DNA from: Bullera alba
Lineage: Eukaryota > Basidiomycota > Tremellomycetes > Tremellales > Bulleraceae
Length of the DNA: 64,000 nucleotides
Assembly (NCBI GenBank): GCA_001600095.1
Contig: BCIX01000004.1
Location: 996,586 to 1,060,585 of the forward strand
Direction of reading: 5' to 3'
Both the position numbers and the translations under genes were made by a program. Of this stretch, positions 59,541-64,000 are shown piece by piece; the stretch's first letter is position 1; each line of letters opens with the position of its first letter. The notes below the pieces were generated by a model, which worked only from the letters and a program-made list of their open reading frames with translations, was not told where the DNA came from and did no database searches.

Positions 59541-61889
59541 ATGCCGCCAACTCTGACTCTGCAACAAGCACTACCACCCCCCTCGCCATCTGGCTCGTCG
59601 CCTCGTTCCGGTAGACACATCCCCCTCCTCAGTCTCGCCCCACCTGCACTGGCTCTTGGGGCCGATCTCACGCTTGGAGAACCGGGAGATGATGCGAATG
59701 TTGGGGAAATTTGGAATGGTGAGTGCTTCCACACGACACTAGCTGACGTTTAGTGATTACCCGGGCGGCAGACCTGGTCAAGGATGGAGAACGTTTGGAG
59801 AACCTAGCTTGGCGCCATTGGGCGCGACCAAAAAGAACCCAGGTACCCTGCCGTCGCCGCACTTCCACCTCATCTGCCGGTACAGCTAGCACTTTGTCCA
59901 TAGCAACCCCTCCCCCGGACCCACCCCGCACGTTTGGCGGTGCCTTGAAACTACTGCTCGAAGACGACAGCAACTTCAAAGACTGGGTGTCAGAAGCCAA
60001 GAGGCTCCCTGTCGTCTCTGTCCCCGACACACCCGTTGCCGATGTCGAGATCCGCCTCTTGGAACCAACACCTGTGCCAAGTCGAGTGGGCAGTCTCGGC
60101 GCGAGTCTCGTCGGCGCAGGGAGTCTGTGCCCCAGTCCAGCCCCTGTCGCAGCGCCTATCGATGAGGAGGAGGTCATTGACGATCTGCCAGAGTCGCTCG
60201 CTTCACCACAGATAACATCGAAACGTCGAGGTAAATTCTTCGTCCATTCCAGTCCGAGCAAAGGCTCTGGCTCCGAATCCTCGCATCCTTCGCCTCACCC
60301 CTCGCCAAATATTGAGCAGCGCGACCACTCGCCGACAGGCATTGTCCGGGATTCCAGCGATTCCAACATCAGCGGCAGCAAGCTCAAAAAGACGAGAATT
60401 GCCGACGTAGTCAACAACGACCGGCCAAAGCGCAATGTCTCGTTGTCAACAATGAGAGGTCGATTCGCCGCGGAGAAGCGTCGAGCGGCCGAAGCCATCG
60501 CGGCAAAGGAGGAGGACAGTGGATGGGAGGACGATGATGAAGGGGAGGGGGAAGATGGGGAGGAGGAAGAGGCGGCCGTGGTGGACGATGAAGGATGGTC
60601 GGACGAGTCGGATCAAGAACCAGAACCACCGGTGGAAACCCAACGCCGATCCTCCCGTTCGCGATCGGGTCGATCAGCGTCCAATCTAGACCTCACTACA
60701 CTCCTCACCCGCGTCTCGTCAAGAAGGTCCTCGAAGCCAGCACCGCCTCCTCCTGCCCCGACACCGTTGAAGAAAATGTCTAAAAAGGAGAGACAAGCAG
60801 CTGCAGCGGAACGAGCGCGGATAGAAGCAGAATTAGAGGCTCAGAGAAAGAGGGAGATGTTTGCAAAGCAGCAAATCTTTGGGCGTACGACCAACGGTTC
60901 TGGGCTATCCGGCTTGTTCAAGAGCGGCGGCAGTATGATAGACTTGGTACGTTTAGCTTCTTTAGCTTTTACTGACACTGCAGACACAAGCGGAGTCTGC
61001 CCGAGGACCTCTTCGCCCGTCGCCCACCCATGGCCATCTAACCTCACTAGTGCACTCTGGCCCCAGCTTGCTGCGCAGCAAATCCGCCGTCGCTGTACCC
61101 GTCCAAACTGGTGTCAGCGTGACATCCCAGCATCATGCAGAGACGGGCAAATCTGCGCGCTCTGGCAGTAAGAGCTCCCAAGAGAGGGTGAGTCTTTGAG
61201 CTTGGCGCCGAGCTGACGCCAGCGGCCGCCCGAAGGTGTCGAGATGGAATCATCCGATGAAGACAGCGAAGCAGAAGAGAACCCCTTGGCCAATTCTCAA
61301 ACTCAGAAAAGACTCGAGGAGATGATTGCCAAACGTGAAGCAAAGGCGTTACCGGTGCCCAACCCCGTCAGATTCGACAACCCTGTCGGGCCCGTGTCCC
61401 CGACGACCCGAAGGCGGACAATCATAATGAGGGAGATGTCCGAGTCGCTTAGGAAAAGTGAGTCTGACCCCCCGGTCCGAGCTGACTCCAGACCTCGTCC
61501 TCGAGAGAGAAAAGTCGGCAGGGGCCACTCGATCCTACACCCAATCCCAGTCCAGACCACCCTCCATCCTTCCCACGCGTTCGTCTGCCCAAAACCTGCC
61601 TCAAATACAAGACGCACCACTACCACGGAGGACAAACTCTGGCATACTCGGCGGCGGTTTCCTGAAACCCCTCACCCGCGTCGGACAAGCTGCTCCAGCG
61701 GTCGCTCGTACCCAGTCCTACGCTAGCCTCACCTCTTCTCCCAAGAGTCCAGATCAACCTTTACCTGAACCGCCTGCAATGATGCGCAGTTCGACTGAAG
61801 GTGGCGGCAGCTCTCGCGATGCGAGACGCAAGGAGTTGGCCATGAGGGCGGAGAAGACGGACACGAGTTATAGGAGTCATGGGTGGTGA
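59541..61889 (+). CDS. Fungal regulator with DUF1752-like and DUF3295-like parts
   Basis: Model begins 59541..59718, 59754..; later introns after MIDL, QER and RKN; stop at 61889. The N-terminus has a short block ERLENLAWRHWARPKR, resembling the DUF1752 (AreA GATA-like) motif found in several fungal nitrogen- and glucose-signalling proteins and in PP1-regulator-like proteins. The middle is Ser/Pro-rich with an SGWEDDDE acidic tract and a KMSKKERQAAAAERARIEAELE charged helix around KREMFAKQQIF. The end, TDTSYRSHGW, fits the DUF3295 C-terminus. Likely nuclear or cytosolic and phosphorylated; molecular role unclear. Two Arg/Lys clusters (KRRGK, RPKRN) may be nuclear signals. Confidence 0.72.
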
Positions 61890-62178
61890 AAATGTTGTAA
61901 TAGCCCGTTAGCCACCATTTGTAATATACCAATATAGTATCATGCATGCAAGATCTAATCAACCCGTGCCTGTATTAGCCCGTTGTAATGGTCATTACTG
62001 CAGGCTCGAGCCCGCCGGGGAGCACCGGAACATCAGTCTCACGGCGATTCGACAAGCCGAAAGCCAACCACAGCGCTTGTTGTCGCCATCTTCTAAGCTT
62101 GGTGCTCTGCTTCATTTCTTCGGACCATCGGGTCTCATTCATATAGGGACAGGCTCACCACCAGTGCGATTACTCGCC
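61890..62178. promoter_or_regulatory. Promoter of the Zn2Cys6 factor gene
   Basis: 290 bp between the preceding stop and the start at 62179. TATAATAT-like A/T-rich words appear near 61920-61940 and most likely belong to the 3' end of the upstream gene. Confidence 0.35.
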
Positions 62179-64000
62179 ATGGACAGCTCTTGGTTCGCCT
62201 CGGGCTCCTCTCAACCGTCAAACGGGTTCACCCACATGCCGAGCGGCATCAGTCCCAACATGTCGCAGATGACGGCTGCGGAGGCCGAGGCCAAGAGGCG
62301 TAAAGTACAGGTGGGTACCAAGCTCCTGTGCTCGCTAACATCAGCGTGCTTGCGACGTGTGTAGACGGAAGAAGATTCGCTGCGAGGGACCGATGAACAG
62401 CAACAGCGCAAGCAGTAAGTCATCTCGTGGCCATCGCAAGCTGACCTTTGCAGAATGTGCGAGCTGCGACGAGAACAACTTGGAGTGCACCTATGTAGAA
62501 GCGGCAAAGAGGCGTGGACCACCCAAGGGCTACCTGGAGAGTCTGGAGCAACGGTGTGCCAGGCTGGAGAAGCTAGTGCAGAAGATCCAGCCGGGTCTGG
62601 ACTACGCGCAAGTCGTCGGACCGCCCTGCGATCGCGACGAGTTTGACAACGCTGCCCATCAGGCTGCCCTCTCCGTCTTGGGCATTCCGCCTCTCCCCGC
62701 GATCAAAGACGTGTCCGTCACTCCCACTCCCTTTACCGACTCTTTGGGTGCCTCACCCTGGAAAGCCCACGAGCAGGATCCCAATCGACCCGCCTCGCCT
62801 TCATCAGATACCGTCGCCCATGCGGCCATTTCAGATGCCATGAAGAAGCTAGACCTCAAAGAGCCCCCCTGGCGTTTCCACGGCAAGGCATCGATTCAGC
62901 ACTTGGTCATTCTTCAAGAACTGCGCAATGCCAGTAGCGTGACCAGTCTAATGGAAGGATTGGAGGCTGCCAAACGCAAGGAATACTGGCGAGTCCCAGA
63001 GTGGGAGCTATCTCTCGCGCACGAAGGATTACGCAAGCTCGACCCGTCAATCTGGCCCGACCCCGACCTCGAGGTGACCCTGATAGACGCCTATTTCGAC
63101 AACTGCGACCGCCATTTCCCTTTGCTCAATCAGATCCTCTTCCGACGCCAATATCAAGCCGGCTTGTACAAGACCAATACGGAGTTTGCCAGGGTTTGCC
63201 TCATGGTGTTTGCCAATGGCGCCCGTTTCACCGATGATGATAGAGTCTACTGGAACCGCGACGACGCGATCAGCGAAGAGGGCAAGGAACGCTTACGGAC
63301 AGATGTCGACGGTACGCTCAGATATTCTGCCGGTTGGCATTTCCTCCGAGCTCTGGTCAGGATGGGTCGAAGTATCATGCAAGGGCCGAATCTCTTCGAC
63401 TTTCAGTGCACCGTGCTCATCTGCACCTTTCTCCAAGGGAGCGCCGTGCCACATCTCACTTGGTTGGTATCTGGGATGGGTCTAAGAGCTGCGCAAGAGC
63501 TCGGCATTCACGTCAGGTCCATATTACAACACGCCGACCCTATCGAACGCGCTCTCTACAGCCGCGCTTTCTGGTGCTTGTACCACTTTGACCGACTCAA
63601 CTGTGCCGCCATTGGCAGATCCGTTGCCATTCAGGACAGTGATTTCGACGCGGACTACCCCATTGCGGTGGACGACGAGTTCTGGGACACTGGCGACCCG
63701 TCAAAAGACTTTATCCAGCCGCCGTCCGCCGGTGTACCCCGAGTTGCCGCTTTCATCCACACTCTCAAGCTAGACTACCTCATCGGCGCCGCGCTCAAGT
63801 CCATATACGCCATCAACAAGACCTCGGCGGATGAAGATCAACGGGCCATTGTTGTCGACTTGGACTCTGCGCTCAACTCTTGGGCGGATTCCGTACCCGA
63901 CGGCCTTCGCTGGGACCCAACTCGGATCGATCAGACATTGTTCGAACACTCCGCCGGCCTCTACGTGCACTATTACTACTGCCAGATCTTGATTCATCGA
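62179..64000 (+). CDS. Zn2Cys6 transcription factor with fungal-specific middle domain, 3' end cut by window edge
   Basis: Model: 62179..62310, 62345..62414, 62454..>64000. The binuclear cluster RACDVCRRKKIRCEGP...KCASCDENNLEC is split by two introns and has all six Cys. It is followed by AAKRRGPPKGYLESLEQR, a linker and dimerisation heptads as in XlnR/Gal4-like factors. The fungal_trans domain starts near LIDAYFDNCDRHFPLLNQ and includes GMGLRAAQELGIHV and RAFWCLYHFDRLNCAAIGR. About 600 residues are visible. The PPKGYLESLE motif after the cluster points to the XlnR/Cat8-type group, but the regulated pathway is not deducible. Confidence 0.9.

Overview
The window is nuclear DNA of a filamentous or yeast-like fungus, most likely a basidiomycete and perhaps a tremellomycete. 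The reasons are a very dense array of intron-rich genes, introns mostly 35-55 nt with GT-AG ends and a CTGAC/CTAAC-type branch site about 5-15 nt before the acceptor, compact divergent promoters, tail-to-tail neighbours only 10-60 nt apart, and a fungal-specific gene set (Bqt4-like, Rgp1, Zn2Cys6 regulator, neutral trehalase). The class assignment is inference. Coordinates assume my hand-made splice models; nearly all were checked by exon phase and by continuity of family motifs.

Left arm (1-16.2 kb): ESA1-type histone acetyltransferase (cut by the left edge) divergent from RGP1; a VCX1-type Ca2+/H+ exchanger; OGG1; mitoribosomal uS14m; a TSC1 (hamartin) homologue; an STK16/Env7-type kinase; the CCA-adding enzyme; a YjbQ/UPF0047 protein; and a LIM-like zinc protein.

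Centre-left (16.2-25.3 kb): a gene-poor repeat island. Three diverged copies of one repeat family lie in +, -, + orientation and build a nested inverted repeat of about 4 kb. LTR-like termini and shattered coding traces suggest old retroelement debris. One small four-exon gene model at its right margin is tentative.

Centre (25.3-41.3 kb): SFP1-like split zinc finger factor, MRT4, a PAF-acetylhydrolase-like esterase, a Bqt4-like inner nuclear membrane protein, a CaMKK/Sak1-type kinase, a membrane-anchored glutaredoxin-fold protein with no catalytic cysteine, alpha-tubulin, and an alpha/beta hydrolase.

Right arm (41.3-64 kb): neutral trehalase, a class III CoA-transferase, a SUN-domain protein, ribosomal uS9, a secreted glycine-rich repeat protein, mitoribosomal uL4m, a NIPA-type Mg2+ transporter, a second glutaredoxin-fold paralogue with the same Cys-to-Asp change, an MFS transporter, a DUF1752/DUF3295-like regulator, and a Zn2Cys6 factor cut by the right edge.

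Most genes are unrelated housekeeping functions. Two links stand out: the two cysteine-less glutaredoxin-fold paralogues share gene structure and tail motifs, and Bqt4-like plus SUN proteins, which act together at the nuclear envelope in fission yeast, are 15 kb apart. The most promising undescribed items are the paralogue pair and the nested inverted-repeat island.
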